A stretch of 20,346 nucleotides of DNA, taken from positions 13,963 through 34,308 of the forward strand of contig DCHH01000027.1 in the NCBI GenBank assembly GCA_002315625.1. The letters run 5' to 3'. This DNA comes from Bacteroidales bacterium UBA1757. GTDB lineage: Bacteria > Bacteroidota > Bacteroidia > Bacteroidales > UBA1402. The notes under the pieces were generated by a model. It saw nothing but the letters and a program-made list of their open reading frames with translations. It was not told where the DNA came from and made no database searches. Position 1 is the stretch's first letter; each line of letters opens with the position of its first letter. A program made the position numbers and the translations under genes. Of the stretch, positions 8,077 through 15,116 are shown in pieces.

Positions 8077-9153
8077 TTATTTGATGTAATTGGAAAAATC
8101 GCGTTTCAGCTGTGTGAGCCGTTCGTCACAAATTTCTCTCAGCGGTTTCTGCCTCAAAGCATCGGCATACTTCTGCTCCTTATTATATAGTTCGTGAAGC
8201 TCCCATCCGGACGGATAGCAAATCCTTCTGAGCCACTCGTCGTATAAGACCCCCATCGGATATCCGAACTTTTCTTCGATGAAATCGTCAATCGGAACAT
8301 TGTCAGCGACTTTACGAAGCCTGTACCAGAAGTCCAGAACCTCCTCGACATGGTCACCGATATTGTAACGCCGGGCACCTCCGTCGTAAATGATACATTT
8401 CTCAATGAGCGCCGGAGTATATGTATAGTCCATAATGTACTCGCGGAATTCGGGCGAGACGGCTCCTCCGTTCCATCCGAAATCAATCTGTGGAGTGCTT
8501 TCCCCCGTCACACCGCGGTCTTCCCAAACGGTGAACACCCCTTCGTAGAACACGCACTCAAAGCCCTCGAACGACGGCCACGCCTCACGGAACTGTTTTG
8601 TGAAGCGCTCCATCATGGTGATGGCCTTGGTGCCTCCCACTGTAAAGAAAATGAACTTGCGGATATTGTGACCTTTTGACTTGAAGACTTCGAAAACATG
8701 GGAAAGACAATAGCCCAGTGTCTCCCCGCTGGCTATGATGTCGCCAATGACAATGACTGCATCCTTCTCTGTATGGAGCTTTTCGTACTTTACGTCAAGC
8801 CCGGTTATCACACCATCTACAACAACCCGCTCGCAGCTCATAAAACTCATGTCCGACACTGTGATTCCAGAGTCGTGACAGCACTCTTCGACTGGGTAAT
8901 TCAGTCCGCCGCGCAGAATTGTAAGGATGTTGACACGGTCCAACTGGCGGGAATCCTGCTCTTTCAGATATTTCAGGGCGGTACTCGTGGCCGGAACCAT
9001 AGCCCGGTAAGCATCGATGCCTATGACCTCCGGAGAAGCCATCAGACGGCGTGTGCTGGGGCTGCTAATTACATAATATTTATTGACAAAAGATTCGCTT
9101 TCCAGCTTGTAAAAACTGGAAGAAAGGTCTAAGAGTGATAATTGTGCTTGCAT
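8077..9153 (-). CDS. Phosphoribosyltransferase-fold protein of unrecognised family
   Basis: A 358-residue cytoplasmic protein with no signal peptide or membrane segment. Residues about 65-180 look like a type I phosphoribosyltransferase: ILRGGLNYP (80-87) resembles the PPi-loop strand of uracil phosphoribosyltransferase (ILRAGLG), and VIVIGDIIASGET (133-145) fits the PRPP-binding loop, except that the first acidic residue is G137 before D138. FTVGGTKA (170-177) may be the following loop. The C-terminal about 150 residues (FDFWYRLRK, EEKFGYPMGVLYDEWLRR) match no domain I recognise. It heads the row containing the cytosine permease, which suggests salvage or sensing of a nucleobase; that is inference. 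The ATG at 9153 lies inside a palindrome. A regulatory or biosynthetic role is also possible. Confidence 0.75.
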   Translation of the reverse strand: MQAQLSLLDLSSSFYKLESESFVNKYYVISSPSTRRLMASPEVIGIDAYRAMVPATSTALKYLKEQDSRQLDRVNILTILRGGLNYPVEECCHDSGITVSDMSFMSCERVVVDGVITGLDVKYEKLHTEKDAVIVIGDIIASGETLGYCLSHVFEVFKSKGHNIRKFIFFTVGGTKAITMMERFTKQFREAWPSFEGFECVFYEGVFTVWEDRGVTGESTPQIDFGWNGGAVSPEFREYIMDYTYTPALIEKCIIYDGGARRYNIGDHVEEVLDFWYRLRKVADNVPIDDFIEEKFGYPMGVLYDEWLRRICYPSGWELHELYNKEQKYADALRQKPLREICDERLTQLKRDFSNYIK

Positions 9154-9176
9154 CCCGATGTGGAGTAATCGGGATG
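9151..9176 (-). promoter_or_regulatory. Perfect palindrome spanning the start codon (operator or hairpin)
   Basis: Two 9-nt arms, catcccgat (9151-9159) and atcgggatg (9168-9176), are exact inverted copies separated by 8 nt. Read on the minus strand, the downstream arm ends with the ATG of the phosphoribosyltransferase gene. The -7 element lies directly upstream, so the palindrome covers the predicted transcript start and the short leader. It could be a repressor operator, or an RNA hairpin that hides the start codon if transcription begins far enough upstream. Confidence 0.6.
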
Positions 9177-9184
9177 CAAAAGTA
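9177..9184 (-). promoter_or_regulatory. -7 promoter element TACTTTTG for the PRT-codB row
   Basis: TACTTTTG on the minus strand is a full match to the Bacteroidota -7 consensus TAnnTTTG. It lies directly next to the palindrome at the start codon. A good -33 TTTG at the expected distance was not seen. The predicted start (about 9170-9173) would leave a leader of only about 20 nt. Confidence 0.55.
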
Positions 9185-9226
9185 ATAATTTTTCAGACTT
9201 TTTCCCACTAAAACCGAAAAATAGTG

Positions 9227-9733
9227 TCACGGTCTTACGGGTGGCGGCCCTATCGGTGCATCCATCGGACCCTGCATCGGCGGTTCCATCGGTGGACGCT
9301 GCTGGAACTCAGAACCTTGCGGACGCTGCTGCATTCTGCGCCCCGACTCATTCTCAAGCTGGAACATCCTCTGAATCTGGCTGGGCTTCATGAACTTTTT
9401 GAAGCGTAGATAGTACTTCTTGCGGATTTGAAGTATCTGCTCGCTCACCTTAAAGTTGTTCTGGATAGCTTTATCAATATCATCCTCATTATCAATAATT
9501 TGAGGTGGATTTGCGTTTTTGGCGACGGCGTCGATTTCTTTCCGGAAGTCCGAATACTCCTCGGCGAAAAGGGTCTTGGCCTCCCCTTCCAGGTTCAGCC
9601 ACATAACCATATCCCGTATCTGCATCTGGAGGATTTCCTCGTCACTCAGTTGTTCGGGATGGAACATCGGGGGTTGTGCATTGACGGCAAAAGCCGACAG
9701 CAGAAGGCATAAAGCAATAGCAAAATGTTTCAT
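9227..9733 (-). CDS. Periplasmic Spy/CpxP-like helical protein with Pro/Met-rich tail
   Basis: A 168-residue protein with a signal peptide (MKHFAIALCLLLSAFAVNAQ), so it is periplasmic. The middle is helical and charged (LSDEEILQMQIRDMVMWLNL, then KKYYLRFKKFMKPSQIQRMFQLE), reminiscent of the Spy/CpxP/metal-resistance family with its LTxxQ-like motifs; here PSQIQ stands at that place. The last about 35 residues are rich in Pro, Met, Gln and Arg (PPMEPPMQGPMDAPIGPPP), possibly flexible or metal-binding. The frame continues 20 codons upstream to 9793, but the ATG at 9733 begins the signal peptide and lies 4 nt after the anti-sigma-like stop. Context suggests it is the sensor or target of the sigma factor. 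Family assignment is by pattern only. Confidence 0.7.
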   Translation of the reverse strand: MKHFAIALCLLLSAFAVNAQPPMFHPEQLSDEEILQMQIRDMVMWLNLEGEAKTLFAEEYSDFRKEIDAVAKNANPPQIIDNEDDIDKAIQNNFKVSEQILQIRKKYYLRFKKFMKPSQIQRMFQLENESGRRMQQRPQGSEFQQRPPMEPPMQGPMDAPIGPPPVRP

Positions 9734-9737
9734 AGAA

Positions 9738-9995
9738 TCACTGGAAATTAACTTGAAGGAAAATATCGTATTGATAGAGATTAGCAAGTTCATTGGGCAT
9801 CTCCGTCACCTCCTGAACCGAATTGTCCGAATGACGGGATACGGCTGGCGCAATCAGGAGCACAGCGACAACAACTGCTGCGGCGGCACCGATGCGGATG
9901 GCGCGCCGTTTGTTCCGATACCGGGAGATGGCTTCACTGCTGGACTTCTCAAAGAAATCCTCCGGCACTAAATAGGGGTTATAATTGTTCTTCAT
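9738..9995 (-). CDS. Small one-pass anti-sigma-like membrane protein
   Basis: An 85-residue protein: cytoplasmic about 30 residues, one membrane helix (about 34-52, IGAAAAVVVAVLLIAP) and a short periplasmic tail of about 33 residues. The N-terminal NPYLVPEDFFEKSSSEAI fits the short VPEGYFE-type motif of small proteins encoded after ECF sigma genes in Bacteroidota. It overlaps the end of the sigma gene by 17 nt, the usual sign of a sigma/anti-sigma pair. There is no recognisable zinc-binding anti-sigma domain (no HxxxCxxC), so sigma inhibition is inferred from position and topology. The periplasmic tail is shorter than I expect for this group and may need the next protein as partner. Confidence 0.7.
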   Translation of the reverse strand: MKNNYNPYLVPEDFFEKSSSEAISRYRNKRRAIRIGAAAAVVVAVLLIAPAVSRHSDNSVQEVTEMPNELANLYQYDIFLQVNFQ

Positions 9996-10482
9996 TGATG
10001 AATTGGGTTACTTTTCTTTTGGCTAAACTATAACTTACACGAAGGGAATCGATGCTGGAACCTGTGACTCTGCTTATTTCTTCATATTCCATTTCATCGA
10101 AAAATCTCAGATGGAAAACCACCTGCTGCATCTTCGGCAGTCGCAGGATTGCCCGGTGAAGATCCACATTGGCGGCTTTTTCATAGTTCACATATTCGCT
10201 TTCTGCCAGCTGGTTCTCAAGATACTCGCTGATGTCGTCGCACCGGATTTCGCGGGCCTTTCTCTTGAGGAAGCGGAAGGCTCTGTTGGTGGCTACCGTA
10301 TAGAGCCATGACTTTGCCTTTTCCGGGTCCTTCAGCTGCCAAAGATGCAGAAACATGCTGGAGAAAGTGTCCTGAAGGATGTCCTGGGCATCTTCGTGGC
10401 ATACAACCAGACGACGGATATGCCAGTACAACGGTTCGCTGTACTGTCTGACCAGTGTCTCATATCTGTCAGGCTGTTTCAT
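9979..10482 (-). CDS. ECF-family RNA polymerase sigma factor
   Basis: A 167-residue extracytoplasmic-function sigma factor. Region 2 covers about residues 10-80, with the core-binding DAQDILQDTFSSMFLHLW and the -10-recognition KSWLYTVATNRAFRFLKRK. Region 4 covers about 105-165, with LPKMQQVVFHLRFF and the helix-turn-helix YEEISRVTGSSIDSLRVSYSLAKRK. The frame opens with a GTG at 10503, but the ATG at 10482 (MKQPDRYETL) is the better start because it lies where family members begin and leaves 33 nt to the DUF2490 stop. It overlaps the anti-sigma-like gene. It probably controls its own operon and envelope genes; a TTATTTTG element just upstream could be an internal promoter. Confidence 0.93.
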   Translation of the reverse strand: MKQPDRYETLVRQYSEPLYWHIRRLVVCHEDAQDILQDTFSSMFLHLWQLKDPEKAKSWLYTVATNRAFRFLKRKAREIRCDDISEYLENQLAESEYVNYEKAANVDLHRAILRLPKMQQVVFHLRFFDEMEYEEISRVTGSSIDSLRVSYSLAKRKVTQFINEEQL

Positions 10483-10515
10483 GTATATCACTTTAACACG
10501 CACAAAATAATAAAC

Positions 10516-11313
10516 TTATAGTGAAAAACAGTATCCTATTGAAAGCGAAGCATTAAAAGCCTTCTCCCACGTGTATGATTTCAGCTTGGTGCCTTCAGCA
10601 TTCGTATCGATGGCCTTGTCGCGGCACCAGTCGGCCACCAGCCTGAAATCAATCTCATGATGCCGGTTTATGTTCCACTCTACTCCGAGCGCCCCCCTCA
10701 GACGGTTGATGTAAGCGTCTGAATATCCGGTGAATTCGTAGTTTGTATATCTCCCGGTCGCTTCGTTGTAGTCTGCATTGAATGATGGGGCATTGAAGCA
10801 GTTGCGGAGTTCGGCAAAGATATATGGCTCAAGATGGGCAAAGCCTTTGTATGCCAGTTTTAACTTGGACTTTAATTCGACAAGGTTTGGAGTCTGCTGG
10901 AAGGCATTGAACTCGTATGAATAGTGTGTCAGCTGAACCCTTTCGCGAAGACTCAGTTTCCATGCCCCGAACTTGTATGAACCGGTGACATCAAAATATC
11001 CACGGTGACGTGGTTTGAAGTTCTTCTCGCTGTCGTAATGGCCGATAAAATAGTAACCTGCACCGATATCGAGATGCTTGACGGGAGAATACTCAAGACC
11101 TGTGTTAAGCTGATGCCTTTCAATTCGGGAAAAGTTTCCGGCGGTTCTCAGTTCATATCCGGCATCCAGGTGCAACCCCTTGGTGATTTTCCAGTCCATA
11201 CCGACGGAGGTGTGACTTCTGAAATCACATTCGGTATCGGTGGCTGGCATCTGGGCTTCAGCCATTGCGGAGACCAGCAGCAGAGAAAGCAGTGTAATCT
11301 TAATTTTCCCCAT
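10516..11313 (-). CDS. DUF2490-type outer-membrane beta-barrel protein
   Basis: A 265-residue protein with a signal peptide (MGKIKITLLSLLLVSAMAEAQ). The mature part is a run of amphipathic beta strands (GLHLDAGYELRTAG, LDIGAGYYFIGHYD, LEPYIFAELRN, HEIDFRLVADWC) and ends with a barrel-type terminal strand (SLSIGYCFSL). The pattern and length fit DUF2490 outer-membrane proteins; function unknown. The frame is open 14 codons further upstream, but the ATG at 11313 starts the signal peptide. That ATG overlaps the DUF4956 gene by 14 nt, so the two are coupled. Context suggests an outer-membrane component of the VTC/DUF4956 system. Confidence 0.8.
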   Translation of the reverse strand: MGKIKITLLSLLLVSAMAEAQMPATDTECDFRSHTSVGMDWKITKGLHLDAGYELRTAGNFSRIERHQLNTGLEYSPVKHLDIGAGYYFIGHYDSEKNFKPRHRGYFDVTGSYKFGAWKLSLRERVQLTHYSYEFNAFQQTPNLVELKSKLKLAYKGFAHLEPYIFAELRNCFNAPSFNADYNEATGRYTNYEFTGYSDAYINRLRGALGVEWNINRHHEIDFRLVADWCRDKAIDTNAEGTKLKSYTWEKAFNASLSIGYCFSL

Positions 11314-12052
11314 TGAGTTTTCTGATGCTTTGAATGGAAAACGTCTCTTTTGCATCCGGACGATAGACGATTTTAATGAAGGCGGAATCCTTCAGGAAGT
11401 CAATTTGTCCGATTTCAACGTCAATAATGTCAAGTCCGGTTCTCTCTTTCAGGTCCTCAATCAGGTCGTCGTGCCTTTCAGGAACAATGAGTTTGATTTT
11501 ATCGTACTGAATCAGTTTTGTGGCAGTACGGGGCAGACTGCGGGCCTGTTCCAGCACATACAGCATGACAATAATCAGGAGATTGGTCAGGGCACAGATG
11601 CATACGTCATGCAAGGAGAAGCAATAGCAGGGCAATCCTTCGGCGGATGTCTGTACCCGATAGACCGTCGAAAGTCCGTTGATTGCAGCCACTGTAATGA
11701 TAATGAACAGGTAGGTCATTTCGCGGATGGGAACCGTCTCAGTGCGGTAACGGATGATTGTAAAGATGGCAAACAGTCCAAGTGTAAGCCCGACGCCCAC
11801 TTCCACGCTCCCCATCTTGTGGAGCAGCAGCACCATAGCCGCCGAAAAGGCCATGAAGGTGAAATAATAGTCCGTCCTCCGGCTTTTCGGATAATACAAC
11901 AGCCTGGTTATGATGAAGCAGGTCAGCAGGTTCAGGAGGAACCTGACGGCCAGTTCTGTCAGACTTTGAGAGGGGCTGAGAAGGCAATCTCCTATGGACT
12001 GTATGTCCAAGAGTTCTCCTTCGGCGAGGTTCATGTTTTGAAAATCAGTCAT
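11300..12052 (-). CDS. DUF4956 integral membrane protein
   Basis: A 250-residue inner-membrane protein with about five hydrophobic segments (near 34-54, 62-80, 84-103, 113-133 and 146-168) and a cytoplasmic C-terminal domain (about 170-250) with KIKLIVPERHDDLIEDLKERTG and a beta-rich end. The conserved GLFAIFTIIRYRTETVPIRE segment (residues 94-113), followed by hydrophobic YLFIIITVAAINGL, is diagnostic of DUF4956. The family is commonly encoded next to bacterial VTC-domain proteins, as here: its ATG overlaps the VTC stop by 4 nt. I infer that it anchors or forms an export channel for the VTC enzyme, as the membrane parts of the yeast VTC complex do; this is not shown. DUF2490 follows with a 14-nt overlap. 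Confidence 0.9.
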   Translation of the reverse strand: MTDFQNMNLAEGELLDIQSIGDCLLSPSQSLTELAVRFLLNLLTCFIITRLLYYPKSRRTDYYFTFMAFSAAMVLLLHKMGSVEVGVGLTLGLFAIFTIIRYRTETVPIREMTYLFIIITVAAINGLSTVYRVQTSAEGLPCYCFSLHDVCICALTNLLIIVMLYVLEQARSLPRTATKLIQYDKIKLIVPERHDDLIEDLKERTGLDIIDVEIGQIDFLKDSAFIKIVYRPDAKETFSIQSIRKLNGEN

Positions 12053-12822
12053 ATCTGTGTCTTGAGTTTGTTTATGTATATAAGTTTCTGTTTGAATCTT
12101 CCCGATTTGATTTCATTATCTGTCATGGCGGTTCCGATGCAGTACTTGCTGATGCGTACCGGCTTGACGCGACTCTCAAGAAGGATTTCCCGCAATCTGG
12201 AAGGAAGGTTTCCGTCCTGCTTAACCTCGATGATTACCAGATCTCCCATTTCTGCAGATGTTCCCTTTCGGACATTACGGAATTGAAGGTCAAAATCTAT
12301 GGTAGAGCGCTCGGTCTTCTCCGGATTGACAAGCGTTATCCTGGAAAACACCGTCTCAAGTGAAGGCGACATCGACTCCCGTTCATATTTCATCCTTTCG
12401 TCCAGCCATCCCGCTATGGGTTCATCCTTCAGCCGAAGCATGTCGTATTGCTCGGACGAAACCTCCAGCCGCTTTTTCTTCGTCCTTCCGTGATTGTTCT
12501 TGGACTTCAGCTCCAGGAAGGTCTGCTGTGTGGTTACGTAGCAGCGGGTTCTCAGTTTCTGGCGGACAAGCCTCCGGTTGTGATGGTCAAGATACATATC
12601 AAGAGTCGGGGTGTCGTAGTACATGGACCTGTATTCATTTATCCTTTTCCCATTGATTTCAAATGCCGAATAACCGCTCTCAGCCACGTCCTCCAGAATC
12701 AGCTGCAAAGTACGGAGGTCCGTAAGGTACTTTGTGTCAATGCGGTTCATCAGCCGGATGGCATCCATTTCGGAGAGTTCAATGGGACGCAACCGTTCAA
12801 GGATGTCGAAATTACTTAGCAT
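12049..12822 (-). CDS. VTC-domain polyphosphate polymerase-like protein
   Basis: A 257-residue cytoplasmic protein that forms the triphosphate-tunnel fold of the VTC4 catalytic domain, which builds polyphosphate from ATP. Tunnel residues are in order: K31 (IDTKYL), K89, R91 and R93 (RQKLRTR), E104, K106 and K108 (ELKSK), K115-R118, R182 (FDLQFR), E199 and K201 (IIEVK) and K226 (SKYC). All the basic tunnel positions I expect are present, so it is probably active. A TTG start at 12843 is possible; I prefer the ATG at 12822, which overlaps the preceding gene by 11 nt. No SPX domain is present. It is coupled to DUF4956 by an ATGA overlap. Product is inferred from family; other triphosphate chemistry is possible. 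Confidence 0.88.
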   Translation of the reverse strand: MLSNFDILERLRPIELSEMDAIRLMNRIDTKYLTDLRTLQLILEDVAESGYSAFEINGKRINEYRSMYYDTPTLDMYLDHHNRRLVRQKLRTRCYVTTQQTFLELKSKNNHGRTKKKRLEVSSEQYDMLRLKDEPIAGWLDERMKYERESMSPSLETVFSRITLVNPEKTERSTIDFDLQFRNVRKGTSAEMGDLVIIEVKQDGNLPSRLREILLESRVKPVRISKYCIGTAMTDNEIKSGRFKQKLIYINKLKTQI

Positions 12823-13243
12823 GTTCCCGCAGGTTGTATTCAATGTTCTTGACTTTTACCAGCTTGCCTTTGGCATCGTAGGTATAGACAACCTTCTTTT
12901 TCCCGAACTCGTTGTACTCGAATTTCTGGACACTGTCGAGTCGCCCTTTCTCGTTGTAGGTCAGTTCACGGGTCATGTTTCCGTCAGGCCCGTACTCGAA
13001 CTTCTTTGTCCAGAGTTTCCCCAGTTTGGTGTATTCCGTCTCCTGAATCTTCTTTCCGTTCGAGTCATAGACGGTTTCGTGGTCAAGATACCGGAGGTTG
13101 GTGGCGACATCCGTATTCCATTCCTTGATAACAAGGTCACGTTTGTCCAAGGGTTTCTGCTCACCTTGTGCTACGGGCGTTTGGGCCGGGCATGTTGCCC
13201 AACCGAGTAGGATGAGCAGTATGAGTGAAGCGTATCTTTTCAT
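12812..13243 (-). CDS. Small secreted protein with YD-repeat-like beta segments
   Basis: A 143-residue protein with a signal peptide (MKRYASLILLILLGWATCPAQ). The mature part has four short repeats of the form YDSNGKKIQETEYT, YGPDGNMTRELTYN, YNEFGKKKVVYTYD and YDAKGKLVKVKNIEYN, like the RHS/YD or MORN-like antiparallel beta strands of small periplasmic Bacteroidota proteins. No catalytic motif is visible. The ATG at 13243 begins the signal peptide and lies 14 nt after the Cthe_2159-like stop; an earlier in-frame ATG would overlap that gene. Its end overlaps the VTC gene, tying it to the operon. Function unknown; it may be a surface scaffold. Confidence 0.7.
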   Translation of the reverse strand: MKRYASLILLILLGWATCPAQTPVAQGEQKPLDKRDLVIKEWNTDVATNLRYLDHETVYDSNGKKIQETEYTKLGKLWTKKFEYGPDGNMTRELTYNEKGRLDSVQKFEYNEFGKKKVVYTYDAKGKLVKVKNIEYNLREHAK

Positions 13244-13257
13244 GTTGTCACAATTCA

Positions 13258-15075
13258 TTACCATCCCCAACCGCCGCCAGGGCCGCCACCGCCTCCGGGC
13301 ATATTTCCGCCACCGCCCATTCCGCCGGAAGAGGAATAGGTTGAAGCCGTTACGCTGGTGCTGTTGCCGTCGGATGCAGTGCCTCCCGTTGAAAGGATTC
13401 CGTCAAAACAGATATTTGCGCCGCTGACCGTGGCTGAGGTCTTGAGCGAGTAGCTCGTGCCGCTGACAAGCGACGGGGCTGTCATGTAAAGCCCTGTTCC
13501 GCCCGAATTTGGCGTTTTGAAAGAGTAAAGCACCGTCTCGCCGTCGCAAAGTGTGTAGGTGGTATTTCGGGCCCAGGATGTGCTGATAACCGGCTGGCTG
13601 ATGGATGAACCGCTTTCCAGTCCGCCAAGGGCAATTACATTGCCTCCCTGGATGTAGAGCTTGTAGCCGCTCTCGGTGTTGGCGTCAATACCGACCTCGG
13701 GCTGACCGCAGCCGATTGCATAGACCGTACCACCTTTTATAATAAGGTTACCGTTAGCGTCCAGACCGTCGTTTCCGGTTGAATAGGCATAGACTGCCCC
13801 GTCGGAAATGGTCATAGTAGAGGCTGAATTGATGGCGTCGTCGGAAGATGTTGCACTAATCTTTCCCCCGCTGATGTAAATTGTCCCTTTTGATTCGATG
13901 GCCTCGTGCGATGAGGCGCTTGCAGTGATTTCCCCGCCTGAGAATTCCAGGTTGCCGTCAAACTTGATGGCTTTTGAACTGACAGAGTTGTTGGAGTCGC
14001 TCTGGTAGCGTCCGCTTGACCCGTAATTGGCTCCCGTGGCCTTGGCAACCACCTTGCCCCCCTCAAAGAAACCTTTCATATCGCCACTTATGCACTTGCT
14101 CCCTTTTCCGCTCACGGTGACGGAAAGTTCACCGCCTTGAATGACAAACAGCTGGTCGGCCTTGATTCCGGCTGCACCCGTCAGTTCTGAATCGACGGTT
14201 CCTGCCGATGCTTTATTAACCAGAGTCGTCTTGCCGCCGCCGATGTAAATCAGGCTGTCGGTCGTAAGGCATTTTTTGCCCGTTGCGCCCGATTCCAACG
14301 AAACATTTACCGTTCCGCCGGAGATGATAATGGCATCCTTTCCACGTACTCCGTGTCCTTTGGAGGAGTTGACCGTTACGCTTGAACCGGTCATGAAACG
14401 GACGTAGTCGTCGCTGGTGATACCAGCCTTGCCGACTGCCGTGACGCTGAGTGTTCCGCTCCCGCTGAAGACAAGCTGTCCTTCGCTGAAGATGGCCGCT
14501 TTCATGTCCTCTTCAGCCGTCTCTTCGGGATAGTTGCCGGCGGTGTTGACCTGGCCGTCAGATATGGTGTTGGTCCCTTCCACTACGATGAAAGTCCTTT
14601 TCTTGCTCTGGTTGTTGATGGCTGCTCCCTGCGAATTGGTCAGAGAGACACCATTGAGGACGATGGCCTGTTTCTTCGAGCTGTAGAGTTTGAAAAAGCC
14701 GTCGCTGCTGGTGCCGGAAAGGATGTATTTCACCTTTTTACTTCCTGAGTTGGTGGCAGTTACACGTGCCCCATCCTTCTGGACGGTGACATCCTTGACG
14801 CTTCCGGAAATTGTCGCATCCGAACCATTATATACTATGGTAATAGTCCCGTCAAAATCGGTGTTACTGACGTTGTCTTCCGAGGTGGTTTCCTCATCTA
14901 CGGTCACCCCAGAGTAACTTGGCGATGTTTCTTCGGGCGCACTGCCGCCCTGATTCTGGCCTTGTCCCTGCCCCTGCTCCTGGTCTCCGTAAGGATAGTT
15001 GTCCCAAGGGTTGTTGCTTCCCAAGCATGATGAAAAAAGCATCAGGCTCAGCAAAAACGAAATAAACTGTTTCAC
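13258..15075 (-). CDS. Cthe_2159-like carbohydrate-binding beta-helix lipoprotein
   Basis: A roughly 605-residue lipoprotein: signal peptide MKQFISFLLSLMLFSSC, with the lipobox LFSSC, then a low-complexity GQGQGQNQGG linker. The body is a right-handed beta-helix with recurring turns such as ISGGKISATSSDDAINS, DGLDANGNLIIKGGTVYA and LYIQGGNVIALGG, typical of the Cthe_2159 (PF14262) family whose founder binds acidic plant sugars. The C-terminus is a Gly-rich tail (GGMGGGGNMPGGGGG...). No ATG exists near the N-terminus: the frame opens at a GTG (15102), and a second GTG (15075) gives the best signal peptide, so I use 15075. First gene of the eight-gene row. Homologues elsewhere are encoded near CotH, VTC and DUF4956 genes; CotH is absent here. 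Confidence 0.87.
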   Translation of the reverse strand: MKQFISFLLSLMLFSSCLGSNNPWDNYPYGDQEQGQGQGQNQGGSAPEETSPSYSGVTVDEETTSEDNVSNTDFDGTITIVYNGSDATISGSVKDVTVQKDGARVTATNSGSKKVKYILSGTSSDGFFKLYSSKKQAIVLNGVSLTNSQGAAINNQSKKRTFIVVEGTNTISDGQVNTAGNYPEETAEEDMKAAIFSEGQLVFSGSGTLSVTAVGKAGITSDDYVRFMTGSSVTVNSSKGHGVRGKDAIIISGGTVNVSLESGATGKKCLTTDSLIYIGGGKTTLVNKASAGTVDSELTGAAGIKADQLFVIQGGELSVTVSGKGSKCISGDMKGFFEGGKVVAKATGANYGSSGRYQSDSNNSVSSKAIKFDGNLEFSGGEITASASSHEAIESKGTIYISGGKISATSSDDAINSASTMTISDGAVYAYSTGNDGLDANGNLIIKGGTVYAIGCGQPEVGIDANTESGYKLYIQGGNVIALGGLESGSSISQPVISTSWARNTTYTLCDGETVLYSFKTPNSGGTGLYMTAPSLVSGTSYSLKTSATVSGANICFDGILSTGGTASDGNSTSVTASTYSSSGGMGGGGNMPGGGGGPGGGWGW

Positions 15076-15116
15076 GATGACAATGTTTTTAATGTTGTTC
15101 ACCTACTAAGAGTCAC

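Noticed and set aside
9206..9226. Inverted repeat cacta/tagtg after the Spy-like gene
   Set aside because: Only 5-bp arms, with no T-run on the minus strand after the stem, so it is not supported as a terminator.
11240..12286. 348-codon plus-strand open frame opposite DUF4956 and VTC genes
   Set aside because: It is antisense to two recognised families with coupled starts; the translation has no recognisable domain and low-complexity, histidine/glutamine-rich shadows.
13258..13330. GC-rich repetitive-looking run at the end of the beta-helix gene
   Set aside because: It is the coding sequence of the Gly-rich tail, not a tandem DNA repeat or CRISPR.
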